DNA from: Pararhizobium sp. IMCC3301
GTDB lineage: Bacteria > Pseudomonadota > Alphaproteobacteria > Rhizobiales > GCA-2746425
Reading direction: 5' to 3'
Assembly (NCBI RefSeq): GCF_030758315.1
Contig: NZ_CP132336.1
Span: 4,369,001-4,433,000 of the forward strand
DNA: 64,000 nucleotides
The notes under the pieces are model-generated. The model was not told where the DNA came from, searched no databases, and saw nothing but the letters and a program-made list of their open reading frames with translations. A program made the translations under genes and the position numbers. Of the stretch, positions 27,217 through 35,272 are shown in pieces; positions within the stretch are counted from its first letter, which is position 1, and every line of letters begins with the position of its first letter.

Positions 27217-27502
27217 AGGGCCGCCTCCTTTAAACCAATATTCCCCAGATGAATGAGGAACCGCAGCATCTTTGCAGAAGTTGTTTTGAATGTGGCGGTG
27301 TCAGAGGAACTTGACGATTTTAATCTCGATCTAATTTTTACTGCATCGCCAAGTAAAATTCTTTCAAATAGTTATCTTCGCTATGAACATTGCCGGAACA
27401 AATCCGAGACCAGCCCGGATTGCAATGGCGGAAGATCATGGCCAGACCACAGCGGACGGCGATGCGAAATCCAGGAACCGCAGAACGCCAGAGGCGGCGA
27501 GT

Positions 27503-28567
27503 TCAAGTGGGTTTGACTAAAACGGCCCCGTCTCGGATATGAACCGTTTGTGATGTTTCAGCCGAGCGCATGATGGCGTCAACAACTTGCAGCGTTTTCA
27601 GACCTTCTCTGGCCGGGACAAGGGGTGGCTCGCTGTCGGTGATCACTTTGGCGAACTGGCGGATTTGCCGCAGCAGTGGATCTTCGTTGGCGACCGGAAA
27701 AACCGTGGCCGAAATCGGTTCCCACCAGCTGCGTTCGCCGGGGTTCTGCCACAGCTTTGCCGCCGGCAATTCAAGCGATCCGCGGGTTCCACCGATGAGA
27801 TAGCAATGTTGCCGGGCATTCGGGTAGGCCGGGTTTTCCCCGGCACTTAATTCCCAGCTCCAGGGCGCGACGATGGTATCGGATACATTCACCGTGCCCA
27901 GAGCACCATTGGCGAATTTCAGCATGATGGCGCAAGTATCCTCAACCGCATGGCCGCGTATCCGGTTGGAAGTCATGGCGTGGACAATGACGATCTCGCC
28001 GACCAGATGGCGCAGCAGGTCAATATCGTGAATGAGATTGAGATAGACCGGGCCGGCTCCCGCCGTGCGGCGCCATTCCACCTCGAAATAATCGTCCGGC
28101 TTCATCAACCAGAACATGCCATGAACCGAAACGATTTCACCGATGGTACCGGCTTGCAGATGCGCTTTTGCAGAAGCTATGAGCGGATTGTGACGCCGGT
28201 GATGGCCCACCAGCAATGCTATACCGGAGGCTTCAGCTGCCTCCACCAGTGCAGTAGCGCCAGCCAGATTTACAGCCAGTGGTTTTTCAATCAGGGCAGG
28301 GACCCCAGCAGCGACACATTGAAGCCCGTTTTCGACATGAAGCTGGTTCGGCGTTGAGATCACCACGCCGTCAACCTTGCTGGCCTGAAACAGCGCATCC
28401 AGACCCGGATACCAGGACACATCAAGATCCTTGGCGAGACGTTGTGCCGGCTCCGACGGATCGACAATCGCAGCCAGCTCTGTGGTGTCATTTGCCAGAA
28501 TAGCGGCGATGTGACGTTGCCCGATAAGACCGGCCCCCGCCACCGCAAGGCTTGCGACTTTCGTCAT
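27503..28567 (-). CDS. Gfo/Idh/MocA family oxidoreductase
   Basis: 354 residues from ATG 28567, which overlaps the aroQ stop (ATGA). The Rossmann motif AVAGAGLIGQRHIAAILAND (~8-27) and the catalytic motif EKPLAVNLAGATAL (~93-106) are seen, followed by GHHRRHNP, typical of inositol/quinate-type dehydrogenases. It is co-transcribed after type II dehydroquinase, so a polyhydroxylated cyclohexane acid such as quinate or shikimate, or a related sugar, is a plausible substrate. That is inference from context. Confidence 0.82.
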   Translation of the reverse strand: MTKVASLAVAGAGLIGQRHIAAILANDTTELAAIVDPSEPAQRLAKDLDVSWYPGLDALFQASKVDGVVISTPNQLHVENGLQCVAAGVPALIEKPLAVNLAGATALVEAAEASGIALLVGHHRRHNPLIASAKAHLQAGTIGEIVSVHGMFWLMKPDDYFEVEWRRTAGAGPVYLNLIHDIDLLRHLVGEIVIVHAMTSNRIRGHAVEDTCAIMLKFANGALGTVNVSDTIVAPWSWELSAGENPAYPNARQHCYLIGGTRGSLELPAAKLWQNPGERSWWEPISATVFPVANEDPLLRQIRQFAKVITDSEPPLVPAREGLKTLQVVDAIMRSAETSQTVHIRDGAVLVKPT

Positions 28568-29016
28568 CACCCTGGTGTGTTGTTATCGATCAGGCTGACG
28601 GCGCGGCGCAGCGCCAGCTGATAGCCTTCAGTACCCATTCCGGCAATGACGCCATCGGCACGCAGGGCCACATAGGAATGGTGGCGGAACGCTTCGCGCT
28701 GGTGCACATTCGAAATATGCACTTCCATGACCGGCCCCTCAAACGCCTTCAGCGCATCAAGTATGGCAAGGCTGGTATGTGTGAACGCGGCGGCATTGAT
28801 GATGATGGCTGCGCCGCTCTCGCGTGCCTCATGAATCCAGTCAATCAGTTCATATTCGCGATTGGATTGATGAAACCGGATATCGACATTCAGCGTCTTC
28901 GCAAGACGGCTGCAGGCGAGCTCCACATCGGCCAGGGTTTCGTGGCCGTATATATCAGGCTGGCGTTTGCCCAGCAGGTTGAGGTTTGGTCCGTTGAGGA
29001 TGAAAATCAGAGGCAC
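28567..29016 (-). CDS. aroQ: Type II 3-dehydroquinate dehydratase
   Basis: 149 residues, normal for the dodecameric type II enzyme. Motifs are [19 protein letters not shown] (catalytic Tyr in the flexible loop), [13 protein letters not shown] (catalytic His) and [17 protein letters not shown]. It interconverts 3-dehydroquinate and 3-dehydroshikimate. Set among a Gfo/Idh enzyme, a GntR regulator, a TRAP importer and aroE, it is more likely the catabolic copy (sometimes called quiB) than the biosynthetic one. That reading rests on context. Confidence 0.92.
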   Translation of the reverse strand: MPLIFILNGPNLNLLGKRQPDIYGHETLADVELACSRLAKTLNVDIRFHQSNREYELIDWIHEARESGAAIIINAAAFTHTSLAILDALKAFEGPVMEVHISNVHQREAFRHHSYVALRADGVIAGMGTEGYQLALRRAVSLIDNNTPG

Positions 29017-29100
29017 AGCTAAACTCCATTGGGTCCGGTACGATGGTTTGACAGTCCAAAACCCACAATCCGGCAGGATTCAGTGGATTTCTCAAAAATA

Positions 29101-29128
29101 TCCTATAAAATAGTATTTGTCCTATAAA
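29101..29128. promoter_or_regulatory. Paired candidate GntR operators between aroQ and the FCD regulator
   Basis: The nonamer TCCTATAAA occurs twice (29101-29109 and 29120-29128), starts 19 bases apart, in the divergent gap. The same TCCTAT core recurs at 29864 upstream of the TRAP operon. Recurrence beside every unit of the cluster suggests binding sites of the GntR protein encoded at 29167. The assignment is inference. Confidence 0.45.
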
Positions 29129-29166
29129 TTTGAGCGCCGTCAAGGTGCTTTCGAATCGGAGTGGTG

Positions 29167-29835
29167 ATGAGCAGAGCAACAGAGCGCGACTCTGTCGGAG
29201 ATCAGGTCTACCGGGCGATCCGCCAGGACATCATTTTCGGCAAATTGACTCCGGGCCAGCGTTTGCGGCTGGAAGCGTTGCGCAAGCGCTATGATGCCAG
29301 CGTCACGACGCTACGTGAAATCCTCAGCCGGCTGACGTCAGAAGGCTTTGTCACTGCGGAAGGTCAGCGCGGTTTTGAAGTCACCAACGTTTCACCCACT
29401 GATTTGAATGAAATTGCTGAACTGCGTATTCTGCTTGAAAGTCATGCACTTGCGAAGTCATTCGAAGCCGGGGATCTGGATTGGGAGGTCCGTGTCGTCG
29501 CCGCACATCATAAGCTTCAGGCGTTGGAAAAACGCATGGCGGCAGGGGATGAGTCCGTGCGCGAGGAGTGGAAACGCAGCGACTCGGAGTTTCATCACCG
29601 GCTGATCGAGGGCTGTGGCTCTCGACAATTGCTGCAAAGTCATAACACTATCTTTGACAAATATCTGCGCTATCAGATGCAGACCCTGACCTTCAGGGGT
29701 GAAATTGCCGCCAGCGAGCACAGGGCTCTCCTCGAGGCAGCTCTTGCCCGCGATGCCAGAACAGCGGTGACAATTCTGAAAACGCACATTTCGAATGGTG
29801 TGAAACATGCCGAGACAGCAGGTTTTGCGGTATGA
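29167..29835 (+). CDS. GntR/FadR-type (FCD domain) transcriptional regulator
   Basis: 222 residues from ATG 29167; GTG codons at 29161 and 29164 are also in frame. The winged helix (~8-75) includes LEALRKRYDASVTTLREILSRL and the FCD effector domain begins near 85 (DLNEIAELRILLESHAL). It is divergent from aroQ and directly upstream of the TRAP operon, so it likely controls both in response to the imported aromatic precursor. It is a paralogue of the regulator at 15413. Confidence 0.87.
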   Translation: MSRATERDSVGDQVYRAIRQDIIFGKLTPGQRLRLEALRKRYDASVTTLREILSRLTSEGFVTAEGQRGFEVTNVSPTDLNEIAELRILLESHALAKSFEAGDLDWEVRVVAAHHKLQALEKRMAAGDESVREEWKRSDSEFHHRLIEGCGSRQLLQSHNTIFDKYLRYQMQTLTFRGEIAASEHRALLEAALARDARTAVTILKTHISNGVKHAETAGFAV

Positions 29836-29863
29836 GCATTTCTTGCCGGTATATCCATTAATG

Positions 29864-29886
29864 TCCTATGATTTATGGAGTATAGG
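29864..29886. promoter_or_regulatory. Candidate GntR operator upstream of the second TRAP operon
   Basis: The interrupted palindrome CCTAT-N12-ATAGG (29865-29886) lies about 90 bases before the dctP start and shares the TCCTAT core with the two sites at 29101-29128. It is a probable site for the FCD-type GntR regulator just upstream. Confidence 0.4.
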
Positions 29887-29973
29887 TGGAACGAAAAAGA
29901 GGAGTATGTAAAAGTCGAGCCGAGTTATTGCTTCATTTTTTCTGATAACAAAATTTTCCGGGAGGAAATCTCA

Positions 29974-30972
29974 ATGAAATCACGTCTCACCCGCCGTGCG
30001 CTTATGGGCGCATCAATGGCTGCCGGACTGTTTGCCGCAATCGCCGGACAGACAGCTTTTTCTGCTGAAAAGGTCACGCTGCGTCTGTCATCGCCATCGT
30101 CTGACACAGATCAGCGTGCTGTTGCGCTGATGAATGTGTTTGCACCTGCAATTTCCGAATTCGCGACGTTGGAGCCGCATTGGAACGCATCGCTTTTCAA
30201 GCAGGGCACCGAGCTGGAAGCCATTGCCCGCGACAATCTGGAAATGTCGATCGCCTCGGCCCAGGAACTGGCCGTGTTCTTTCCTGAATTCTCGATCTTT
30301 ACCGCCGGCTATGTGCACCGTGATGCGGCGCATCAGGTCGCCGTCTTCAACGATCCGCTGATGGACCCGTTCAAAAAGAAGGTTGAGGACGAACTCGGCG
30401 TCAAATTGTTAAGTGTGATGTATCTTGGACGCCGTCACGTCAATCTGAGGACCGACAAGAAAGTCATGACGCCGGATGATCTTGCCGGTGTGAATTTGCG
30501 TATGCCCGGCAGCGATGCCTGGCAGTTCCTCGGCAAGGCGCTGGGCGCAAACCCGACGCCAATGGCGTTTACCGAAGTCTATACAGCGCTTCAGACCGGT
30601 GCTGTCGATGGCCAGGACAATCCATTGCCAACAGTGGTCGATGCCAAATTCTATGAAGTTACGAAACAGATCATTCTGACCAGTCATCTGGTGGATTTGA
30701 ACTACATTGCCATGTCGAAGAAGGTGTTTGACAGTCTGACACCTGAACAGCAGACGACGCTGCAGGCGGCCGCGGATGCGGCTGCAGAATCCGGCCGCCA
30801 GGCGCAGTTGAAGAAAGAGGAAGATCTGGTGTCTTTCCTGAAGGAACAGGGTCTGGATATCTATGAGCCTGATCTGGATGCGTTCCGCAGCCGGGTTCAG
30901 GGCATGTATCTGGAATCGGAATTTGCAGAGACATGGCCGGAAGGTGTCCTGGAAAAGATCAACGCGCTGTAA
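29974..30972 (+). CDS. dctP: TRAP transporter substrate-binding protein (DctP family)
   Basis: 332 residues from ATG 29974 with a strong ribosome site (GGGAGGAAATC). The frame is open to 29875 without family support. The N-terminus (KSRLTRRALMGASMAAGLFAAIAG) looks like a Tat or Sec signal. The body has the ligand Arg in GVNLRMPGSDAWQFLGKALG and the family signature TEVYTALQTGAVDGQDNP. It binds an organic acid; context suggests shikimate, quinate or dehydroshikimate. dctQ and dctM follow at once. Confidence 0.9.
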   Translation: MKSRLTRRALMGASMAAGLFAAIAGQTAFSAEKVTLRLSSPSSDTDQRAVALMNVFAPAISEFATLEPHWNASLFKQGTELEAIARDNLEMSIASAQELAVFFPEFSIFTAGYVHRDAAHQVAVFNDPLMDPFKKKVEDELGVKLLSVMYLGRRHVNLRTDKKVMTPDDLAGVNLRMPGSDAWQFLGKALGANPTPMAFTEVYTALQTGAVDGQDNPLPTVVDAKFYEVTKQIILTSHLVDLNYIAMSKKVFDSLTPEQQTTLQAAADAAAESGRQAQLKKEEDLVSFLKEQGLDIYEPDLDAFRSRVQGMYLESEFAETWPEGVLEKINAL

Positions 30973-30999
30973 TCAGCACGGCCCGGAAGGCGATCCTCT

Positions 31000-31503
31000 A
31001 TGCGGTCCGCATTCCGCTGGATGAACACAGCAGCTGAGGGCGTGGCGGCGGCAATGCTTGCCGCCATGTTTCTCACTTTCGTTCTGCAGGTGTTTTCCCG
31101 ATACGTGCTGGTCAATCCGATTGGCTGGACACTGGAATTATGCCTGACCTTGTGGGTCTGGATCGTGTTCTGGGGCAATGCATTTGTCGTGCGCGACAAG
31201 GATCATGTGGCGTTTGACATACTCTATCTGTCAGTACCGCCCGGTCCACGCCGGATTCTGGCTCTGATTTCGGCGGCAGCCATCGCCGTCGGGCTTGCCG
31301 TCTCTCTGCTCCCGAGCTGGGACTATATTGATTTTCTGAAAATCAAGAAAAGCCCGCTGCTGAAAATTCCGTTGCGTACGGTGTTCAGCATTTATGCGGT
31401 GTTTCTGATTGCCGTGATCGTCGCCTACAGCGTCAGGTTTGTGACAATTTTCCGCCATGGCGCGCCCGAAGACCGCGCTGAGCGCGAGGCCGCAGAGCAA
31501 TGA
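31000..31503 (+). CDS. dctQ: TRAP transporter small permease (DctQ family)
   Basis: 167 residues with four hydrophobic helices. The DctQ signature VFSRYVLVNPIGWTLELCLTLWVW lies near residues 31-54. Its stop overlaps the dctM start (ATGA), showing coupled translation. It forms the membrane complex with DctM for the binding protein encoded just upstream. Confidence 0.88.
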   Translation: MRSAFRWMNTAAEGVAAAMLAAMFLTFVLQVFSRYVLVNPIGWTLELCLTLWVWIVFWGNAFVVRDKDHVAFDILYLSVPPGPRRILALISAAAIAVGLAVSLLPSWDYIDFLKIKKSPLLKIPLRTVFSIYAVFLIAVIVAYSVRFVTIFRHGAPEDRAEREAAEQ

Positions 31504-32795
31504 GTGTGGAATTTGCGCTGTGTCTGCTGACCCTGTTCCTGCTGGCGTCAATCGGCACACCGATCGGTTTTTCGATACTCGTGGCCGCGATCTTCTATCT
31601 GGCGGCGGCCGGGCAGGACATTGGTCTGGCCGGTGAACAGATATTGCAGGGGCTCTATGAAAGTTTTGTACTGCTGGCGGTGCCGCTGTTTATAGTGGCC
31701 GCCAATATCATGAATGCCGGCACCATTTCCGAGCGTTTGCTGAATTTCTGTGTCGCCGCCGTCGGACGGTTTCGAGGTGGCCTTGGCCATGTCAATGTGG
31801 TGGCATCACTGATTTTCTCCGGCATGTCGGGATCTGCGGTCGCCGATGCCGCCGGCATTGGCAAAATCATTGTGGAAATGATGACGCGGGACAACCGTTA
31901 CCCGCCGGGATACGCCGCCGCCATCACCGCCGCCTCGGCCACCATCGGTCCGATCATTCCGCCCTCCATCCCGATGGTGCTCTACGCATTGGTCTCAAAT
32001 TCCTCGATTGGTTATTTGTTTCTAGGTGGCATCATGCCGGGCCTTGTCATTGGAGCCGTACTGATGGGGCTGAATTACTACCTGTCGGTGAAGCGCGGCT
32101 TCGCCCTTGAAGACCCGGTACCGCTGAAAGAATTGCCGCGTCATACCGCCAACGCCTTTCCGGCTCTGCTGATGCCCGCCATTCTTCTGTACGGCATCTA
32201 TGGCGGCGTGACGACACCGACGGAGGCCGCGGCCGTTGCCGCCGCTTACGCGTTGTTGCTGTCTGCCCTGTTTTACCGGGCCCTCAGCTTCCGAGCACTT
32301 TACCAGATTCTGGTAAGCTCGGCGCGCTCATCTGCAGCGGTCGGCCTGCTGATTGGTGGCGCGCTGATCCTCAATTATGTCGTTGTTTCGGAGAATATTC
32401 CCAATGTACTGGCCAAAAACCTGGTCGGTCTTGATGTCCACCCGCTGGTGTTTCTGTTATCCGTCAATCTGCTGCTGCTGGTGCTTGGATGCGTGCTGGA
32501 CGCAACGACGATCATACTGGTCATTCTGCCGCTGTTCCTGCCGGCAAGCCGCGAATTGGGGATTGATCTGATCCATTTCGGCGTGGTCGCGGTGGTCAAC
32601 ACCATGATCGGCCTGGTGACCCCGCCCTACGGCATCTTGCTGTTCGTCATCAATGCTGTGACCGGAATTTCATTGCGTCAGATTATTGGCGAGATATGGC
32701 CGTTTCTTGGCGTTCTGGTGTTTGCCCTGCTGCTGTTGATCCTGTTTCCTGATATCATATTGTGGTTACCGCGGGTCTTTGGCTATGCCGGATAA
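31500..32795 (+). CDS. dctM: TRAP transporter large permease (DctM family)
   Basis: 431 residues, the usual length. Conserved blocks are GSAVADAAGIGKIIVEMM, ATIGPIIPPSIPMVLYAL and LGCVLDATTIILVILPLFLP. It is the cation-coupled translocator. The following aroE start lies inside its 3' end, which ties solute import to shikimate-pathway enzymes in one transcript. Confidence 0.92.
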   Translation: MSVEFALCLLTLFLLASIGTPIGFSILVAAIFYLAAAGQDIGLAGEQILQGLYESFVLLAVPLFIVAANIMNAGTISERLLNFCVAAVGRFRGGLGHVNVVASLIFSGMSGSAVADAAGIGKIIVEMMTRDNRYPPGYAAAITAASATIGPIIPPSIPMVLYALVSNSSIGYLFLGGIMPGLVIGAVLMGLNYYLSVKRGFALEDPVPLKELPRHTANAFPALLMPAILLYGIYGGVTTPTEAAAVAAAYALLLSALFYRALSFRALYQILVSSARSSAAVGLLIGGALILNYVVVSENIPNVLAKNLVGLDVHPLVFLLSVNLLLLVLGCVLDATTIILVILPLFLPASRELGIDLIHFGVVAVVNTMIGLVTPPYGILLFVINAVTGISLRQIIGEIWPFLGVLVFALLLLILFPDIILWLPRVFGYAG

Positions 32796-33669
32796 CAGCA
32801 CCTTCCCAAGACATCTCAGGCTCGGCCTTATCGGCGATAATATCGCCGCGTCGCAGGCTCCGGGATTTCATCGACTGGCCGGCGTTCAGTGCGGACTTGA
32901 TGTCACTTACGACCGGCTGGTTCCCAGCCGGATGGAAATGGATTTCGACACTCTGTTTGCGCATTGCGCCAGCTCCGGCTTTCACGGCATCAATGTGACC
33001 TATCCTTATAAGGAGCGCGTCGTGCGCCATGTCGAAATCCCCGATCCAATCGTGGCTTCGATTGGCGCGGTGAACACGGTTCTGTTCGGGCCGGGCACGC
33101 CGCGCGGCTACAATACCGACCATTCCGGGTTTATCGCCGCCTATCGCTCGGTCAGAGAAAGCCGCACTCCCGGCAAGGTTATCCTTGTCGGCACCGGCGG
33201 TGTGGGCCGGGCCGTAAGCTTTGGCCTGCTGAGCCTGGGCGCTGAAGAAATATGTCTGCTCGATCAGGATATCGGCAAGGCAACGTATCTGGCCGCCGAT
33301 CTTCAGGCGGCAGCTGCAGATTGCCGCATTACCGTATCACAGGATGCGGCAATCAGCGCGCGAGGGGCTGATGGTTTTATCAATTGCACCCCTGTCGGCA
33401 TGGTCGGTTATGAGGGAACGCCGCTGCCGGCTGGCCTGTTGCGTGGTGGGTCCTGGGCATTCGATGCTGTCTATACACCGGTCGAGACCCGGTTTCTGAG
33501 CGATTCCGCTGCGGCTGGGCTGGAAATCATCTCCGGTTATGAATTGTTTTTCAACCAGGCTGTCGACGCCTGGAAATTATTTGCCGGAGCGCCGCTCGAC
33601 AGTGCCTGGATGCGGCGGGATCTGGCAGCAAATGCCGCCAACGGCGATCAGATCGGACGGCAATCATGA
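32785..33669 (+). CDS. aroE: Shikimate dehydrogenase family protein
   Basis: 294 residues from ATG 32785, which overlaps the dctM stop by 11 bases. Substrate residues are seen in GDNIAASQAPGFH and in the catalytic Lys of NVTYPYKERV; the NTDHSGF block has the catalytic Asp. The NADP-binding loop is VGTGGVGRAVSFGLL, and the C-terminal GYELFFNQAVDAWKLF is typical. It interconverts shikimate and 3-dehydroshikimate; AroE-like proteins of this branch may also oxidise quinate. Position in the TRAP operon suggests a catabolic copy. Confidence 0.88.
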   Translation: MPDNSTFPRHLRLGLIGDNIAASQAPGFHRLAGVQCGLDVTYDRLVPSRMEMDFDTLFAHCASSGFHGINVTYPYKERVVRHVEIPDPIVASIGAVNTVLFGPGTPRGYNTDHSGFIAAYRSVRESRTPGKVILVGTGGVGRAVSFGLLSLGAEEICLLDQDIGKATYLAADLQAAAADCRITVSQDAAISARGADGFINCTPVGMVGYEGTPLPAGLLRGGSWAFDAVYTPVETRFLSDSAAAGLEIISGYELFFNQAVDAWKLFAGAPLDSAWMRRDLAANAANGDQIGRQS

Positions 33670-34154
33670 AAACCGCAATTGCGACAGTCTCAATCTCCGG
33701 CGATCTGACCGAGAAACTCGCTGCCATTGCCTCAGCAGGTTTTGATGGGATTGAGATTTTCGAGAATGATTTTCTGGCAGAGCAGTTCGGATCTGCCGTG
33801 CAGCATCTGGCCTTTGCCTGCGAAGATATTTTTTCAACTGCCAAATTGCTGCAATCCTCTGGATTCCGGCCGCTGCAGATTTCGGCCAATTACTATGATG
33901 ATCTGGCAGCCAGATTTGCCCTTGATGACGCTATGCTGCAATCCCTGCGGAACCAGAACATCCTCTATGACCGCGATGACGGCGGCGAATATTTCCAGCT
34001 TTACAGCCCCAATTACCGCGCGGGATTCTTCTTCGAAATCGTCGAACGCAGAAGCGATTATAAGGGCTATGGCGCTGCCAATGCGCAGTTCAGGATAGCC
34101 GCACAAAAGCGCACTCTGCCGGGCAGGGGCATGCCGGGTACACCGCGAAGCTGA
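33666..34154 (+). pseudogene. In-frame deletion fusion of a QuiC-type 3-dehydroshikimate dehydratase / HPPD-like protein
   Basis: 162 residues. The first ~38 residues (AIATVSISGDLTEKLAAIAS then FDGIEIFENDFLA) match the start of the TIM-barrel domain of two-domain 3-dehydroshikimate dehydratases. From ~residue 44 the protein jumps to the C-terminal 4-hydroxyphenylpyruvate-dioxygenase-like domain (VQHLAFACEDIFSTAKLL, then NYYDDLAARFALDD and NILYDRDDGGEYFQLYS). Full-length relatives have about 600 residues or more, so some 450 are missing, including the metal-binding dehydratase active site. The join falls near 33777-33797 and keeps the frame. The start overlaps the aroE stop (ATGA). It should lack dehydratase activity; a residual fold or function cannot be excluded. 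Confidence 0.8.
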
Positions 34155-34280
34155 GGGCTGGATTCATCACACTATCCAAATCTCTACGGATACAGACCTT
34201 TGAGCGCCAGGCGGAGGATCTTATCCAACTGATTCATTCGGGCCTGCGAATCTGCAAATCTATTGCGTATGCGCGAGCGA

Positions 34281-34295
34281 TATGAATAGACATAA
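34281..34295. promoter_or_regulatory. HutC-like operator upstream of the SDR gene
   Basis: TATGAATAGACATAA matches the boxes at 35201 and 45831 in 14 of 15 positions and lies 28-42 bases before the SDR start. A repressor of the HutC type encoded at 43082 is the probable ligand. Confidence 0.6.
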
Positions 34296-34322
34296 AGATT
34301 ATTTGACAAGGAGGTTTTCTCA

Positions 34323-35093
34323 ATGGCGCTGTCACTGTTTGATCTGTCCGGGAAAACTGCTCTGGTGACCGGTGCCAGCCGGGGATTAGGCCGGGCAATG
34401 GCGATTGGATTGGCGGAAGCTGGTGCCAACCTGATTGTCACCTCAAGAAACCTTGACGCTCTTGAAGACACGAGGACTCAGATTTCCAAGGCTGGCGGTA
34501 CGGCTCATCCCCTGGAACTGGACGTACAGGATGTGTCTTCCATCGCCGAACGTTTTGCCGCAATTGACCAAAAATATGCTGGGCTTGATATCCTCGTCAA
34601 CAATGCCGGCTATGAAGAAGTCTGCCCCTCTCTGGAGGTGTCGGAAGCGCTTTGGGACAGAATTACCGGGACCAATCTGAAGGGGGCTTTTTTCTGCGCT
34701 CAGGCCGCAGCAAAAAGCATGGTCGGCTCCGGCCGCGGCGGTGCCATCATCAATGTCTGCTCTTTGACATCCTATGTCGGCGTGCCCACGGCTGTGCCTT
34801 ACGGATCATCAAAATCCGGCTTGCTGGGAATGACGCGTGCGCTGTCAGCGGAGTGGGCGCAAAACTGGATTCGCGTCAATGCCATCGCCCCGGGTTATTT
34901 CAGAACGGACCTGACCGATGTTTTTTATCAGGATCAGGACTGGCAACAGGCTATGCTGAAAAAAATTCCCCTGGGTGCTTTCGGCAAGGCGGATGATCTG
35001 CAGGGCGCAATTGTATTTCTGGCAAGCGATGCGTCGAGCTATGTGACCGGTCAGTGCCTTGGCATTGACGGGGGCTATCTGGCGTCGATCTGA
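34323..35093 (+). CDS. Short-chain dehydrogenase/reductase
   Basis: 256 residues, classical SDR. The cofactor motif TGASRGLGRAM (~17-27), NNAGYEE, and the catalytic S-Y-K in CSLTSYVGVP and YGSSKSG are present. The C-terminal DASSYVTGQCLGIDGGYLA is typical of gluconate 5-dehydrogenase-like and 3-oxoacyl reductase-like SDRs. A ribosome site AAGGAGG is just upstream. A HutC-like box precedes it, so it seems to belong to the enlarged hut regulon along with the ABC transporter and HisD paralogue. Substrate unknown. Confidence 0.88.
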   Translation: MALSLFDLSGKTALVTGASRGLGRAMAIGLAEAGANLIVTSRNLDALEDTRTQISKAGGTAHPLELDVQDVSSIAERFAAIDQKYAGLDILVNNAGYEEVCPSLEVSEALWDRITGTNLKGAFFCAQAAAKSMVGSGRGGAIINVCSLTSYVGVPTAVPYGSSKSGLLGMTRALSAEWAQNWIRVNAIAPGYFRTDLTDVFYQDQDWQQAMLKKIPLGAFGKADDLQGAIVFLASDASSYVTGQCLGIDGGYLASI

Positions 35094-35200
35094 AGGTTTT
35101 GATCAAAGCAATGAGGCCATCCCATCGCGTGATCAGGTTGGAGCGGGGATTTAAATCGAATGCGCACTCGCGGCTTGACATTTTAGCGAGCCGAGTTTCC

Positions 35201-35215
35201 TATGTATAGACATAA
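35201..35215. promoter_or_regulatory. HutC-like operator upstream of the ABC transporter operon
   Basis: TATGTATAGACATAA, with the inner palindrome ATGTATAGACAT (10 of 12 symmetric), is identical to the site between hutF and hutI. Extending to 20 bases, 19 match (35201-35220 versus 45831-45850). It ends 57 bases before the GTG of the ATPase gene. This is the strongest link between the transporter operon and the hut genes. Confidence 0.7.
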
Positions 35216-35272
35216 CACTCTGCTGGATGAAACAATGGCTGGAAAACTGAAACAGTCGACAAGGCTCAGATA

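Noticed and set aside
27253-27516. 87-residue plus-strand frame in the 27217-27502 gap
   Set aside because: No ribosome site, no recognisable domain and overlap with the 3' end of the Gfo/Idh gene. The 286-base gap otherwise shows only AT-rich, promoter-like sequence for the minus-strand gene at 27216.
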